This document shows, piece after piece, positions 44,007 through 53,245 of a stretch of 64,000 nt of DNA. Each line of letters starts with the position of its first letter. Within the stretch, counting starts at the first letter, position 1. Location: contig LSFY01000001.1 of NCBI GenBank assembly GCA_001584565.1, positions 420,001-484,000 on the forward strand. The letters run 5' to 3'. The DNA is from Alkalithermobacter thermoalcaliphilus JW-YL-7 = DSM 7308 (GTDB taxonomy: Bacteria; Bacillota; Clostridia; Peptostreptococcales; Peptostreptococcaceae). A model generated the notes under the pieces. That model was not told the DNA's origin, searched no databases, and worked only from the letters and a program-made list of their open reading frames with translations. The position numbers were made by a program, and so were the translations under genes.

Positions 44007-44603
44007 TTGAGCGACAAATCTTTTGAAAAAAGAGATGAACTAATAAAGGTAGCTATAGATGAGTTTGGGGAAAATGGGTATGATAAAGCCTCTTTAAATA
44101 ATATATTAAAAAAAGCTAACATAAGTAAGGGTACTTTCTATTACCACTTTAAGAATAAAGAAGAATTATATATTTATTTAGTTGAGATGTTAATACAAGA
44201 AAAAAAGAAATTTTTTATAGAAAATGTGGATGCTAATGTTTTTGCAAAGGATATATTTACGATATTTATAGAACTAGGAAAAGCAGGTATAAAGTTTGCT
44301 AAAGAAAATCCAAGCATAAGCAAATTTTCAGAAAGTTTTATTAGAGAAAAAGGAAACAGTATATATAACAAGGTCACAAAAAGGTTTAATTTTCAAAATG
44401 ATGACTACATGAATGCTCTAATAGAAGCTTCTTATGAAAGAGGGGAGATTAGAGATGATCTTCCAAAGGAATTTGTCAAAAATGTAATTTCTTATTTATT
44501 TACTAATATAACAGAAATAGTAAAGTTAGAAAAAATAACTGATTATGAAGAGGCTATAAACAATTTGATAAAGTTTTTAAAAGATGGTCTTTCAAGTAGT
44601 TAG
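44007..44603 (+). CDS. TetR-family transcriptional regulator
   Basis: 198 residues. N-terminal helix-turn-helix at about 8-55: ELIKVAIDEFGENGYDKASL then NNILKKANISKGTFYYHFKN. The remaining all-helical part is the ligand-binding and dimer domain, not recognisable to a ligand. TTG start with AAAGAGGTGA, 32 bases after the second permease. It most probably represses this operon through the two palindromes at 41628-41657, responding to an exported compound, and may also govern the MATE gene 12 bases downstream. Confidence 0.88.
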   Translation: MSDKSFEKRDELIKVAIDEFGENGYDKASLNNILKKANISKGTFYYHFKNKEELYIYLVEMLIQEKKKFFIENVDANVFAKDIFTIFIELGKAGIKFAKENPSISKFSESFIREKGNSIYNKVTKRFNFQNDDYMNALIEASYERGEIRDDLPKEFVKNVISYLFTNITEIVKLEKITDYEEAINNLIKFLKDGLSSS

Positions 44604-44615
44604 GGGGTGAATAGT

Positions 44616-45977
44616 TTGTTGACAGAGGGGAGTATATTTAAAGCACTTATAAAATTAGCTCTTCCTATAATGGGGACATCATTTCTTCAGATGGCATATA
44701 ACATGACTGATATGATATGGATAGGCAAGATAGGAAGTAGACATGTTGCAGCTGTAGGTGCTGCAGGATTTTTTGTATGGTTTTCAATGGCTCTTATAAT
44801 GATATCAAAAACAGGTACAGAAATTTTAGTAGCTCAAAGTGTAGGAAAAGAAGATATAGACTCTGCAAAAGGTTATACAAATACAGGGATACAACTTAAT
44901 TTAGCCCTATCAATAACTTATAGTATCTTTATCATTTTATTTAGAAAACACCTTATAAGCTTTTTCAATATGGGTGATGATGGTGTTATACAAATGTCTA
45001 TTAGTTACTTAACTATAATATCTATGGGAATGATATTTCATTTTATAAACCCTATTTTTACTGGTATTTTCAATGGATATGGAAATAGCAAAACACCATT
45101 TACTATAAATGCTATAGGGCTGGTTGTGAATATGATTTTAGATCCATTGCTTATATTTGGAGTAGGACCAATTCCTAGCTTAGGAGTTAAAGGAGCAGCT
45201 ATTGCTACAATAACAGCACAGTTTATAGTTTCTATGGTATTTATATATAATATAAAAGGGAAAATGGTACTATTTGATGGATTTAATTTGCTAAAAAAAA
45301 TAGATAAGGATAAGACGAAAAATATAGTAAAACTAGGATTTCCAGTAGCTCTTCAAAGTGGGCTATTTACAATATTTGCAATGCTTATAACTAGAATTAT
45401 AGCTAATTGGGGTCCTGTACCTGTAGCAGTTCAAAAGGTTGGCTCTCAGATAGAAGCTATTTCATGGATGAGTGCAGGAGGTTTCTCTACTGCATTAAGT
45501 TCTTTTATCGGCCAGAATTATGGAGCTAAAAAGTGGGATAGAATTTACAAAGGTTACTTTGCAGCACTATCGATAGTTGGTACTATAGGATTACTTGCAA
45601 CTGGACTTTTGATATTTGGAGCTAGAAGTATTTTTTCTATATTTATATCTGAACAAGAAGCCTTAAATTATGGAGTTGTATATCTCAAGATTTTAGGATT
45701 ATCTCAATTTTTTATGTGTATAGAAATAACAACAGCGGGGGCATTCAATGGTCTTGGAAAAACAATACCTCCTTCAATTGTAAGTATAGTATTTACAGGT
45801 CTTCGAGTTCCGGCTGCATATATTTTATCATCTGAAAATCTATTGGGATTAGATGGTGTTTGGTGGAGCATTAGTATGAGTAGTGTATTTAAAGGTATTA
45901 TACTTACGAGTTGGTTTATAATTTTCCTAAGTAAAACTAGCTGTTTTGATTATAAAGGTATTAAAAAAGAGATTTAA
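44616..45977 (+). CDS. MATE-family efflux transporter
   Basis: About 453 residues, 12 hydrophobic segments, with the DinF/NorM-type N-terminus (SIFKALIKLALPIMGTSF, NMTDMIWIG) repeated in the second half (VALQSGLFTIFAMLITRII, GQNYGAKKWDRIYKG). Uses a Na+ or H+ gradient to expel cationic compounds. Start is TTG 44616 or 44619 after GGGGGTGA; GTG 44607 overlaps that site. Directly after the TetR gene with no terminator between, so part of the same drug-response operon. Confidence 0.9.
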   Translation: MLTEGSIFKALIKLALPIMGTSFLQMAYNMTDMIWIGKIGSRHVAAVGAAGFFVWFSMALIMISKTGTEILVAQSVGKEDIDSAKGYTNTGIQLNLALSITYSIFIILFRKHLISFFNMGDDGVIQMSISYLTIISMGMIFHFINPIFTGIFNGYGNSKTPFTINAIGLVVNMILDPLLIFGVGPIPSLGVKGAAIATITAQFIVSMVFIYNIKGKMVLFDGFNLLKKIDKDKTKNIVKLGFPVALQSGLFTIFAMLITRIIANWGPVPVAVQKVGSQIEAISWMSAGGFSTALSSFIGQNYGAKKWDRIYKGYFAALSIVGTIGLLATGLLIFGARSIFSIFISEQEALNYGVVYLKILGLSQFFMCIEITTAGAFNGLGKTIPPSIVSIVFTGLRVPAAYILSSENLLGLDGVWWSISMSSVFKGIILTSWFIIFLSKTSCFDYKGIKKEI

Positions 45978-45999
45978 CACATGTTAGATCTCTTTTTTT
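45964..45999 (+). terminator. Terminator of the ABC-TetR-MATE operon
   Basis: AAAGAGATTTAACA and TGTTAGATCTCTTT pair (one G-T), followed by T7. The MATE stop codon lies in the left arm. Confidence 0.88.
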
Positions 46000-46069
46000 G
46001 TCTTAAATTCACAAACAATCTAAAACATGAATACTATATATTAGTTAATCAAAAGGAAAGGGGGATATT

Positions 46070-47302
46070 ATGGATTTTATTGGTGAAAAGATAGCGAATA
46101 GAATGGGAGGAAAGGATTTTGATCCTTCAAAAAAAAGTTACAAGTTTATGAGTATAAAAAAGGCAAAAACTGATCTAAAAGAAAAATACCCTAACGCAGA
46201 TATTATAGACTTAGGAGTTGGAGAACCAGATATACAGGCAGATTCACAAGTAGTAAATACATTATCACTAGAAGCAGGAAAAAAAGAAAATAGATGGTAT
46301 GCAGATAATGGAATACAAGAATTTAAAGATGCTGCTGTTAAATATTTAGAGAATGTATATGGAATATCTAATTTAGATCCAAAAACAGAAGTTATGCATG
46401 GAATAGGGTCAAAATCTATATTATCGATGATTCCTCTTTGTTTTATAAATCCAGGAGATATAACATTAACTACAGTTCCTGGATATCCTGTTATAGCAAA
46501 TCATACTAGATATTTAGGTGGATATGTATATAATTTGCCTTTATACAAAGAAAATAATTACTATCCTGACTTTACTAGTATTCCACAGGATATATTAAAA
46601 AAGGCTAAACTTTTATATATAAATTATCCAAATAACCCTACAGGACAAATTGCAAGTGAACAGTTTTATAAAGAAGTTATAGAATTTGCATACAAAAATG
46701 ATATTCTTGTAGTATCAGATGCTTCGTATAGTGCATTAGTATTTGATAATAATAAACCTTTTAGTTTTTTCTGTATAGATGGAGCAAAGGAGGTAGGGGT
46801 AGAAATTTACTCACTATCTAAAGCTTTTAATATGACAGGCTGGCGACTTGCTTTTATAGTAGGAAACAAAAGGTTTATAGATGTATACGCAGATATGAAG
46901 TCAACTATTGATTCTGGTCAATTTATAGCTATACAAAAAGCAGGAATATGTGCATTAAACAATCCAGATATAACTAAAGAAAATTGTAAAAGATATTCAA
47001 GAAGACATGATTTATTAGTTGAGGCACTAAAAGAAGTAGGATTTAAGGTAGAAAAGCCAAAAGCAACTTTTTATTGTTATGCACCAATTCCAATAGGAAC
47101 AAAATCAGGAGTTGTATTTAAAAACGCTCAAGATGCATCAAATTATATATTAAATAATGCATTTATATCTACAGTTCCGTGGGATGATGCAGGATCTTTT
47201 TTAAGATTTAGTGTAACTTTTGAGGCAGATAGTTATGAGGATGAAAAAAGAATAATAAATGAGGTGAAAAATAGATTATTAAAATTAGAGTTAGTATTTT
47301 AA
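46070..47302 (+). CDS. dapL: LL-diaminopimelate aminotransferase
   Basis: 410-residue class I PLP enzyme that converts tetrahydrodipicolinate to LL-DAP in one step. The long N-terminal start (RMGGKDFDPSKKSYKFMSI) and DLGVGEPDIQ match DapL/DapC-like enzymes. Also YPNNPTGQIAS, SDASYSALVF and the PLP lysine in YSLSKAFNMTGWRLAF. DAP serves both lysine and peptidoglycan, including spore cortex. ATG with AAGGGGGAT. A weak promoter TTCACA (46008) / TACTAT (46032) with an 18-base spacer lies upstream. Confidence 0.9.
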   Translation: MDFIGEKIANRMGGKDFDPSKKSYKFMSIKKAKTDLKEKYPNADIIDLGVGEPDIQADSQVVNTLSLEAGKKENRWYADNGIQEFKDAAVKYLENVYGISNLDPKTEVMHGIGSKSILSMIPLCFINPGDITLTTVPGYPVIANHTRYLGGYVYNLPLYKENNYYPDFTSIPQDILKKAKLLYINYPNNPTGQIASEQFYKEVIEFAYKNDILVVSDASYSALVFDNNKPFSFFCIDGAKEVGVEIYSLSKAFNMTGWRLAFIVGNKRFIDVYADMKSTIDSGQFIAIQKAGICALNNPDITKENCKRYSRRHDLLVEALKEVGFKVEKPKATFYCYAPIPIGTKSGVVFKNAQDASNYILNNAFISTVPWDDAGSFLRFSVTFEADSYEDEKRIINEVKNRLLKLELVF

Positions 47303-47317
47303 ATTTAACAATGAGGA

Positions 47318-47638
47318 TTAATTCCCCACTGTTAAATTACCTCTAAATGCTTTCATACCTCCAACTACATTTTTCACTTTAAAACCTGCTTTACTTAAAG
47401 CTTTACAAGCAACTACGCTACTTCCGCCGATATAACATACAACAAGAATAGTTTTATCTTTATCAAGTTCTTGGATTTTAAATGGTAAAAGTTTCATAGG
47501 AATATTTATAGCTCCTTTTATATGACCTTGTCTGTAGGCGTCTTCATTTCTTATATCTATCAAAATAGCTCCATTTTGAAGCTCTTGTTCAATTTGATCT
47601 ACAGATATATTTTCGATCTTATTATTAAAATTAAACAT
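47318..47638 (-). CDS. Rhodanese-domain protein
   Basis: 106-residue single-domain sulfurtransferase. The active-site loop reads VVCYIGGSS, with the catalytic Cys in the CYxGxxS form. Upstream IDIRNEDAYRQGHIKGAINIP is the typical rhodanese entry. It may carry persulfide from the cysteine desulfurase encoded at 49778, which is inference. ATG with AAAGGAG on the minus strand. Convergent with dapL; a 9-bp stem (47302-47310 with 47340-47348) straddles their ends. Confidence 0.9.
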   Translation of the reverse strand: MFNFNNKIENISVDQIEQELQNGAILIDIRNEDAYRQGHIKGAINIPMKLLPFKIQELDKDKTILVVCYIGGSSVVACKALSKAGFKVKNVVGGMKAFRGNLTVGN

Positions 47639-47708
47639 AGAAATACACTCCTTTCAAATTTAATATCTATATATTATAATTTTACAATATAAATGAGATA
47701 TAGTCAAC

Positions 47709-47740
47709 AAAAATACCTTAGTAATTACTAAGGTATTTTT
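47709..47740. terminator. Palindromic terminator of the asparaginase gene
   Basis: A perfect 32-base palindrome, AAAAATACCTTAGTAA and its complement, lying about 65 bases beyond the minus-strand asparaginase stop codon. A- and T-runs at both ends. Confidence 0.8.
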
Positions 47741-47806
47741 TCATAACACATAGGGCATTATGCACTTTAATAGATTGTAAATCTTTCAAAGAAAGATTTT
47801 GTTTTA

Positions 47807-48793
47807 TTAATACACTCCACTTTCAAATATTTCTTTAATTTCTTTAATATTGTTAGTTTTCCCTAAGGCTAGCATTAATTTAATTCTGGCTTTTTGCCCA
47901 GGAAGATCATTTCCTAGAATACATCCAAGTTCTACTAAATTTCTGCCTGCACCTGCATATCCATAAGTATCTAAAACACGGCCAGAATGGCATCTAGAAG
48001 TTATAACAACAGGAATATTTTTTTCATTAGCATATTTTATTCCATCAAGCATCTTAGGAGGGATATTGCCTCGTCCCATTGCTTCGATTACAATTCCTTT
48101 AGCACCAGAATCAACAGAGAATTTTATAAATTTAGAATCCATTCCAATACCGGTTTTTATTAAGTCTACATTAGGTTCCACTTTATCTGTCTTAATACGC
48201 TTTTTGCAAGTTATATCTCTATGGAGTATTAAAACGTCGTTATCTACTATACCTAAAGGACCGTAAGATACAGATTTAAAAGTGTTTAATCTTAAAGTAT
48301 CAGTTTTGGTAACTTCTGAAGCAGCATTAACTTCGTTGTTAAGAACAACCAATACACCTTTTGATCTAGCCTGATCCGATATAGCAGTACAAATTGCAGC
48401 AGCTAAATTACTAGGACCATCATAACCAAGTTCAGAACTACTTCTCATAGCTCCTGTTACAACTACTGGCTTGTTAGTATCTACGCATAGATCCAAAAAG
48501 AAAGCGGTTTCCTCAAGGCTATCAGTACCGTGAGTTATAACTATTCCATCTATATCTTCTCTTTTTGCAGTTTCATCAACCAATTTCTTAAGATCCATGA
48601 TTCTTTCAGGAGTCATATGAGGGCCTGGTATTTCGTCAAAATCTATAATTTCAATATGTGCGAATTTATCTATATTTGTTACCATAGACATTATTTGTTC
48701 GCCAGAAAGTGTAGGTATAGCAGCTCCTAGTCTAGGGTCTACTGTCATAGATATAGTACCACCTGTAAATATTATAGCTACTTTCTTTTTCAT
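47807..48793 (-). CDS. ansA: L-asparaginase
   Basis: Hydrolyses Asn to Asp and ammonia. 328 residues. Active-site threonines are in IIFTGGTISM (residues 7-16) and ITHGTDSLEETAFFL (about 88-102, including the Thr-Asp pair); VVVTGAMRSSSELGYDGP follows. No signal peptide, so cytoplasmic. This fits an organism living on amino acids. ATG with AAGGAGGG. The gene is divergent from the LUD gene, with a candidate small RNA in between. Confidence 0.92.
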   Translation of the reverse strand: MKKKVAIIFTGGTISMTVDPRLGAAIPTLSGEQIMSMVTNIDKFAHIEIIDFDEIPGPHMTPERIMDLKKLVDETAKREDIDGIVITHGTDSLEETAFFLDLCVDTNKPVVVTGAMRSSSELGYDGPSNLAAAICTAISDQARSKGVLVVLNNEVNAASEVTKTDTLRLNTFKSVSYGPLGIVDNDVLILHRDITCKKRIKTDKVEPNVDLIKTGIGMDSKFIKFSVDSGAKGIVIEAMGRGNIPPKMLDGIKYANEKNIPVVITSRCHSGRVLDTYGYAGAGRNLVELGCILGNDLPGQKARIKLMLALGKTNNIKEIKEIFESGVY

Positions 48794-48856
48794 AAAAACC
48801 CTCCTTAAAAAGCTATATATTTATATTATATATAACTTTTTAATTATTTTCAAAGA

Positions 48857-48965
48857 AAAAAAAACTGCCATATGTGGCAGGTTCGCATATAATATGCTTA
48901 AAAATCCGTTCAAAAGGGGTATTGGGAATAGAGATTTAATTGAGGTTACCAGGGGGATAACCACT
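48857..48965 (-). ncRNA. Candidate C-rich small RNA on the minus strand
   Basis: In the 307-base gap between asparaginase and the LUD gene. On the minus strand TTGCAA (48995-49000) and TATAAT (48972-48977) have a 17-base spacer; a transcript from about 48965 would run roughly 109 bases to a terminator (CTGCCA/TGGCAG stem at 48865-48880, then nine T on the minus strand). Inside is GGTTA-TCCCCCTGG-TAACC, a small hairpin presenting five C in its loop, and TTCCCAATACCCC. No credible reading frame. TGTCGGA between -35 and -10 resembles a Spo0A box with one mismatch. Confidence 0.45.
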
Positions 48966-49065
48966 AAACAAATTATAACAAAATCCGACATTTTTTGCAA
49001 CACTAATTTTGTGAAAAATTTTGTAGAAAATAATTATTTAAATAAAGGAAAATATAATATAATAT

Positions 49066-49081
49066 ATCGTGTATACAATTT
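49066..49081 (+). promoter_or_regulatory. Possible operator before the LUD gene
   Basis: ATCGTGTATACAATTT matches 13 of 16 positions of the palindrome repeated at pflB (ATATTGTATACAATAT), with the TGTATACA core intact. It lies between a TATAAT-like -10 (49053) and the ribosome binding site. Confidence 0.4.
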
Positions 49082-49100
49082 TAAGGAGGGAGCTTTTACA

Positions 49101-49709
49101 ATGGATAGAGTACATAAAGTTATAGAAAATCTAAAAAAAAGAAAAATAAATGCAAAATTTTTCAAAGATAGACAAGAGTTGATAGATGAAATTATACGTG
49201 AGATAGATATACAAGATTTAGTAGCTATTGGTGGATCTATGACTATTGAGCAGTTGAATATATATGATAAATTATTAGATAGAGGAAATAATGTTTTGTG
49301 GCATTGGAAGGTTTCTAATGATGAAAAAATGAATGTGTTAAGAAAAGCTATATTTTCAGATGTATATCTAACAAGTACTAATGCATTAACTGAAGATGGA
49401 AAAATAGTAAATATAGATGGAGTTGGAAATAGAGTAGCTTCTATGTTTTTTGGACCTAAGAAGGTTATAATGGTATGTGGAATCAATAAAATATGCAAAG
49501 ATTATGATGAGGCTATAAAAAGGATAAAAGAAATAGCCTGTCCACAAAATGCTAGAAGGCTTCAAAGAAATGTACCTTGCGCAAAATTAGATAAGTGTAT
49601 GGATTGTACAAGCAGTGAAAGAATGTGTATGGTAACTAGTATAATACAGATGTGTCCTCCTTTAATAGATTTTAAAGTATATATACTAAATGAAGAAATA
49701 GGGTATTAA
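49101..49709 (+). CDS. LUD-domain (LutC/DUF162-like) protein
   Basis: 202-residue protein of the LUD family, related to LutC of lactate utilisation. Seen: VAIGGSMTIEQLNIYDKL, a Walker-like absence, DVYLTSTNALTEDGKIVNIDGVGNRV and MVCGINKICKDYDEAIKRI. The C-terminal region has many cysteines (CPQNARRLQRNVPCAKLDKC, CTSSERMC), which suggests a metal or iron-sulfur site; stand-alone members are common in Clostridia and unassigned. ATG 49101 follows AAGGAGGGAG; the frame remains open to 48894, but that stretch overlaps the candidate small RNA and is rejected. Confidence 0.85.
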   Translation: MDRVHKVIENLKKRKINAKFFKDRQELIDEIIREIDIQDLVAIGGSMTIEQLNIYDKLLDRGNNVLWHWKVSNDEKMNVLRKAIFSDVYLTSTNALTEDGKIVNIDGVGNRVASMFFGPKKVIMVCGINKICKDYDEAIKRIKEIACPQNARRLQRNVPCAKLDKCMDCTSSERMCMVTSIIQMCPPLIDFKVYILNEEIGY

Positions 49710-49710
49710 C

Positions 49711-49739
49711 TTTACATATAAAGCCGAATAATATAATAT
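49711..49739 (+). promoter_or_regulatory. Promoter of the desulfurase-thiI operon
   Basis: TTTACA at 49711-49716 and TAATAT at 49734-49739, spacer 17. Confidence 0.6.
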
Positions 49740-49777
49740 GTTATTTGGTTTGAATAAATTTTTAGTAGGTGATACTT

Positions 49778-50929
49778 ATGGAAATATATTTAGATAATAG
49801 TGCAACAACAAAACCATATGATGAGGTTGTAGAAAAGATAGTATATGCCTTAACAAAAGAATATGCAAATCCATCTTCTATACACAGAAAGGGAGTAATT
49901 GTAGAAAAACAAATAAAAAATATAAGAAAAGATATAGCTAAAGCCTTGGGTGTAAAAGAAAAAGAAATAATATTTACATCAGGTGGTACTGAAGCTAACA
50001 ATATGGCTATAAGAGGTATTGCATATGCAAATAAAAAAAGAGGAAACCATATAATAACTACTCAAATAGAACATCCATCATCACTAAATACATTTAAGGA
50101 TTTAGAAAATGAAGGCTTTGAGATTACATACCTAGATGCAGATAAAAAAGGGGTTATAGACTTTGAACAGTTAAAAAATAGCATAAAGGAAAATACTATC
50201 CTCATAAGTGTTATGCATGTAAATAATGAGGTAGGAAGTATTCAGCCTATAGATAAAATAGGGCGATATCTGAAAAACTTAAAAAATAAGATTTATTTTC
50301 ATGTCGATGCTATTCAGTCGTTTGGAAAAATAGATTTTAAGGTTTCTAAATATAATATAGATTTATTATCAGTAAGCGGACATAAGATACATGGACCGAA
50401 AGGAATAGGGTTTATATATATAAACGAAAAAACAAAAATAAAGCCTATTCTAACAGGTGGTGGACAAGAATATGATTTAAGATCCGGAACAGAGAATGTT
50501 CCAGGAATATTTGGCCTTTCAGAGGCAGTTAGAATAACTACTTTGAATTTAGAAAACAACATACAAAAAATGAAGAGCTTAAGAAAATTATTGCTTGATG
50601 AAATAACAAGCAATATAGACAATATAAAAATAAATTCTCCTGAAGATGGGGTTTGTCATATATTAAATGTTTCGTTCATCGGAACAAAAGGAGAGATATT
50701 ACTTCATTATTTAGAAGAAGATAATATATATGTATCAACAGGTTCAGCTTGTTCATCTAAGAAAAAGGCAAGTCATGTTTTGACAGCTATGGGGCTTAGT
50801 AAAGATGAAATAGAAGGAGCAATAAGATTTAGCTTATCTTGTATGAATACAGAAGAAGAAATAAAAGTTGCTGTACAAAAACTAAAGATAAGAGTAGAAG
50901 AAATAAGAAAAATAATAAGTAAGAGGTGA
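49778..50929 (+). CDS. Cysteine desulfurase (NifS/IscS family)
   Basis: 383-residue PLP enzyme that takes sulfur from cysteine. [15 protein letters not shown] at the N-terminus, [26 protein letters not shown], the PLP lysine in [15 protein letters not shown], and the catalytic Cys loop [16 protein letters not shown] around residue 325. The adjacent thiI, 4 bases away, shows its likely client: sulfur for 4-thiouridine and perhaps thiazole, like NifZ-ThiI of Bacillus. ATG 49778 follows TAGGTGAT, with GTG 49769 inside that site. Confidence 0.93.
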   Translation: MEIYLDNSATTKPYDEVVEKIVYALTKEYANPSSIHRKGVIVEKQIKNIRKDIAKALGVKEKEIIFTSGGTEANNMAIRGIAYANKKRGNHIITTQIEHPSSLNTFKDLENEGFEITYLDADKKGVIDFEQLKNSIKENTILISVMHVNNEVGSIQPIDKIGRYLKNLKNKIYFHVDAIQSFGKIDFKVSKYNIDLLSVSGHKIHGPKGIGFIYINEKTKIKPILTGGGQEYDLRSGTENVPGIFGLSEAVRITTLNLENNIQKMKSLRKLLLDEITSNIDNIKINSPEDGVCHILNVSFIGTKGEILLHYLEEDNIYVSTGSACSSKKKASHVLTAMGLSKDEIEGAIRFSLSCMNTEEEIKVAVQKLKIRVEEIRKIISKR

Positions 50930-50933
50930 TATT

Positions 50934-52109
50934 TTGTATAATATAGTTATTGCAAGATATGGGGAAATAGGAGTAAAGGGTAAAAATAGATATGTATTTG
51001 AAAATAGACTAATAAAAAACATAAAAAATAATCTAAAAGAATTCACAAAACTAAGGGTATATAAGGACCAGGCAAGAATATATATAGATATAGAAGATAA
51101 TGATTATGAAGAAATCATACAACAAGTAAAGAAAGTGTTTGGAGTAGTATCTGTAAGTCCTGCAACAAAATTAGAAGCAGATTATGACTTATTAAAAAAA
51201 TCTTGTCTTGAAATGGCAACAGAAAAAGTAGAATTTGAAGGAGCAAAAACTTTTAAAGTAGAATCAAAGAGAACAGACAAAAGATTTAAATTAACATCTC
51301 CTCAGATGAGCCAAGATATAGGAGGATATATTTTATCAAATCTAGGAGATAAACTAAAGGTTGATGTAAATAATCCAGATTTTGTAGTATATGCTGAAAT
51401 GAGAGAAGAAAATGCTATATGCTATGTAGATAAGTTTCAAGGTTATGGAGGATTACCAATAGGAACTAATGGCAAAGCTATGGTATTACTTTCTGGAGGA
51501 ATAGATAGTCCAGTAGCTGCTTGGCTTGTTGCTAAAAGAGGGGTAGAAATAGAAGCTGTACATTTCCATAGTTATCCTTTTACAAGTGAAAGATCTAAAG
51601 AAAAGGTAAAAGATTTAGCAAGAGTATTAGCAAGATATTGTGGGAAGGTAACTATGCATTCTGTAAATTTACTTCCAATTCAAAAGAATATAAATCAAAA
51701 TTGTCCACAAGAAGAAATGACTATTTTATCTAGAAGGTTTATGATGAGAATTGCTCAAAAGATAGCAAAAGAGAGAAATTGCACAGCTTTAATAACAGGA
51801 GAGAGTATAGGTCAGGTAGCATCTCAGACTTTAGAAAGCTTAAATGTTACTAATGCAGTAGTAGATATACCTGTATTTAGACCATGTATAGCTATGGATA
51901 AAACAGATATAGTATCTTTAGCTAAGGATATAGGAACATTTGAAATTTCTATAATTCCTGAAGAAGACTGTTGTACAGTATTTTTACCTAAAAATCCAGT
52001 AATTAGACCTAAATTAGAAAAAATAGTTGGATCAGAATTAAAATTAGACGTTGAAAGTTTAATAAATGAGGCTATAGAAAATATGGAAAGTGAAAGGATT
52101 GAGCCTTAG
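50934..52109 (+). CDS. thiI: tRNA 4-thiouridine synthase ThiI
   Basis: 391-residue ThiI without the C-terminal rhodanese domain of E. coli, i.e. the Bacillus form. N-terminal ferredoxin-like region ([15 protein letters not shown]), THUMP domain to about residue 165, and PP-loop ATP pyrophosphatase domain with [15 protein letters not shown] at about 180. Conserved Cys in [10 protein letters not shown] and [11 protein letters not shown]. Catalyses s4U8 in tRNA. TTG start with AAGAGGTGAT. Confidence 0.95.
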   Translation: MYNIVIARYGEIGVKGKNRYVFENRLIKNIKNNLKEFTKLRVYKDQARIYIDIEDNDYEEIIQQVKKVFGVVSVSPATKLEADYDLLKKSCLEMATEKVEFEGAKTFKVESKRTDKRFKLTSPQMSQDIGGYILSNLGDKLKVDVNNPDFVVYAEMREENAICYVDKFQGYGGLPIGTNGKAMVLLSGGIDSPVAAWLVAKRGVEIEAVHFHSYPFTSERSKEKVKDLARVLARYCGKVTMHSVNLLPIQKNINQNCPQEEMTILSRRFMMRIAQKIAKERNCTALITGESIGQVASQTLESLNVTNAVVDIPVFRPCIAMDKTDIVSLAKDIGTFEISIIPEEDCCTVFLPKNPVIRPKLEKIVGSELKLDVESLINEAIENMESERIEP

Positions 52110-52453
52110 TGAAAAAATTTATTTCAAGGTGGATAATATCAGCCTTAAGTATATATTTTACTAGCAAGATATTAGGATTTGTGTATGTAGCTGATTTTTC
52201 AACAACCTTAGTAGCATCATTTATACTAGGGATTATAAATACATTTATTAAACCGATAATATTTTTCCTTACTATTCCAATAAATTTTCTAACCTTAGGG
52301 TTATTCAGTTTTATAATAAATGGATTTATGCTTTACATGGCATCTATAATAGTTGAAGGATTTGATGTTTATGGAATTTTAGGTGCTGTGATAGCATCTA
52401 TTGTATTGAGTTTATTTAATATGATATTTGTGAATTTATTTGATCTAAAATAG
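52109..52453 (+). CDS. Small four-helix membrane protein (YvlD / phage holin IV-like)
   Basis: 114 residues, four hydrophobic segments, of the so-called mycobacterial four-TM holin superfamily to which Bacillus YvlD belongs. Seen: FILGIINTFIKPIIFFLTIP, the usual N-T-x-x-x-P between helices two and three, and LGLFSFIINGFMLYM. Not a real phage gene. The GTG shares a base with the thiI stop. Function unknown. Confidence 0.8.
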   Translation: MKKFISRWIISALSIYFTSKILGFVYVADFSTTLVASFILGIINTFIKPIIFFLTIPINFLTLGLFSFIINGFMLYMASIIVEGFDVYGILGAVIASIVLSLFNMIFVNLFDLK

Positions 52454-52492
52454 CAAAAAAGAAAGCATTAACATGCTTTCTTTTTTGCTATT
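52449..52492. terminator. Bidirectional terminator between yvlD-like gene and pflA
   Basis: A 20-bp perfect stem (52449-52468 with 52473-52492) and TAAC loop. The yvlD-like stop and the last codons of pflA lie inside it. Confidence 0.92.
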
Positions 52493-53211
52493 AATCCATG
52501 TTTTTCAAATATTTTTCTTGCTTTTAACACATCCTCATCAGTAGCTTGTCGGATGCCCTTAAGTGGGTATTCAATTCCTAACTGTTCCCACTTAAAGGAT
52601 CCTGCAGTATGATAAGGGAGGATTTCAATATTTTCAATATTATTAAGAGAAGATAAAAATTTTGCCAGTTCTTCAAGATGCTCTGGACTATCTGTTATTC
52701 CAGGCACTAAAACATATCTAATCCATACAGGGATATTTCTATTAGATAAATGTTTTGCTAAGTTTAAAGTTTTGTCATTGGATACTCCAGTAAGATCTTT
52801 ACAAATCTTGTTATCTATATGTTTTATATCTAAAAGAACAAGATCAGTATAATCTAAAATAGGGTCAATAACATCTATGTTTACAAATCCTGAGGTGTCT
52901 ATGGCTGTATGAATATCATTAGCTTTAGCTCTTTTAAGAAGTTCTTTTACAAAATCAGGCTGAAGCATAGGTTCTCCACCAGATACAGTAATTCCGCCAC
53001 CGGAAGACTTAATAAATGGAAGATATTTTTTTATATCATCTATAAGATATGATACAGTATATTCACTTCCACCATTTACATCCCATGTATCTCTATTATG
53101 ACAATACTTACATCTTAAAGGGCATCCTTGTAAGAATATTACATACCTTATTCCAGGGCCATCTACTGTACCGAATGTTTCAATTGAATGAACCTTTCCT
53201 AATATTTCCAT
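52468..53211 (-). CDS. pflA: Pyruvate formate-lyase activating enzyme
   Basis: 247-residue radical SAM enzyme that installs the glycyl radical on PFL. Cluster motif CPLRCKYC (CX3CX2C at about 30-37) after FGTVDGPGIRYVIFLQG, and SGGEPMLQPDF. Ends AKKKAC. Minus strand, ATG with GAGGTGAT, 34 bases after pflB. Confidence 0.96.
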   Translation of the reverse strand: MEILGKVHSIETFGTVDGPGIRYVIFLQGCPLRCKYCHNRDTWDVNGGSEYTVSYLIDDIKKYLPFIKSSGGGITVSGGEPMLQPDFVKELLKRAKANDIHTAIDTSGFVNIDVIDPILDYTDLVLLDIKHIDNKICKDLTGVSNDKTLNLAKHLSNRNIPVWIRYVLVPGITDSPEHLEELAKFLSSLNNIENIEILPYHTAGSFKWEQLGIEYPLKGIRQATDEDVLKARKIFEKHGLIAKKKAC

Positions 53212-53245
53212 AGAATCACCTCGCTTAATATATTTTAAAAATCAA

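Noticed and set aside
47779-47799. Hairpin AAATCTTTC/GAAAGATTT near the asparaginase stop
   Set aside because: The stem is short and has no T run on the minus strand; the palindrome at 47709-47740 is a better terminator.
48894-49100. N-terminal extension of the LUD protein by 69 codons
   Set aside because: The ATG at 48894 has no ribosome binding site, the residues show no family similarity, and a good AAGGAGGGAG precedes the ATG at 49101. The stretch overlaps a candidate minus-strand RNA.
49034-49498. 154-codon open frame on the minus strand
   Set aside because: It is opposite the LUD gene and its Phe/Ser/Ile-rich product is typical of a shadow frame.
52109-52453. Prophage holin
   Set aside because: The four-helix protein resembles holin family IV only in name; no other phage gene is nearby, and it is tied to thiI.
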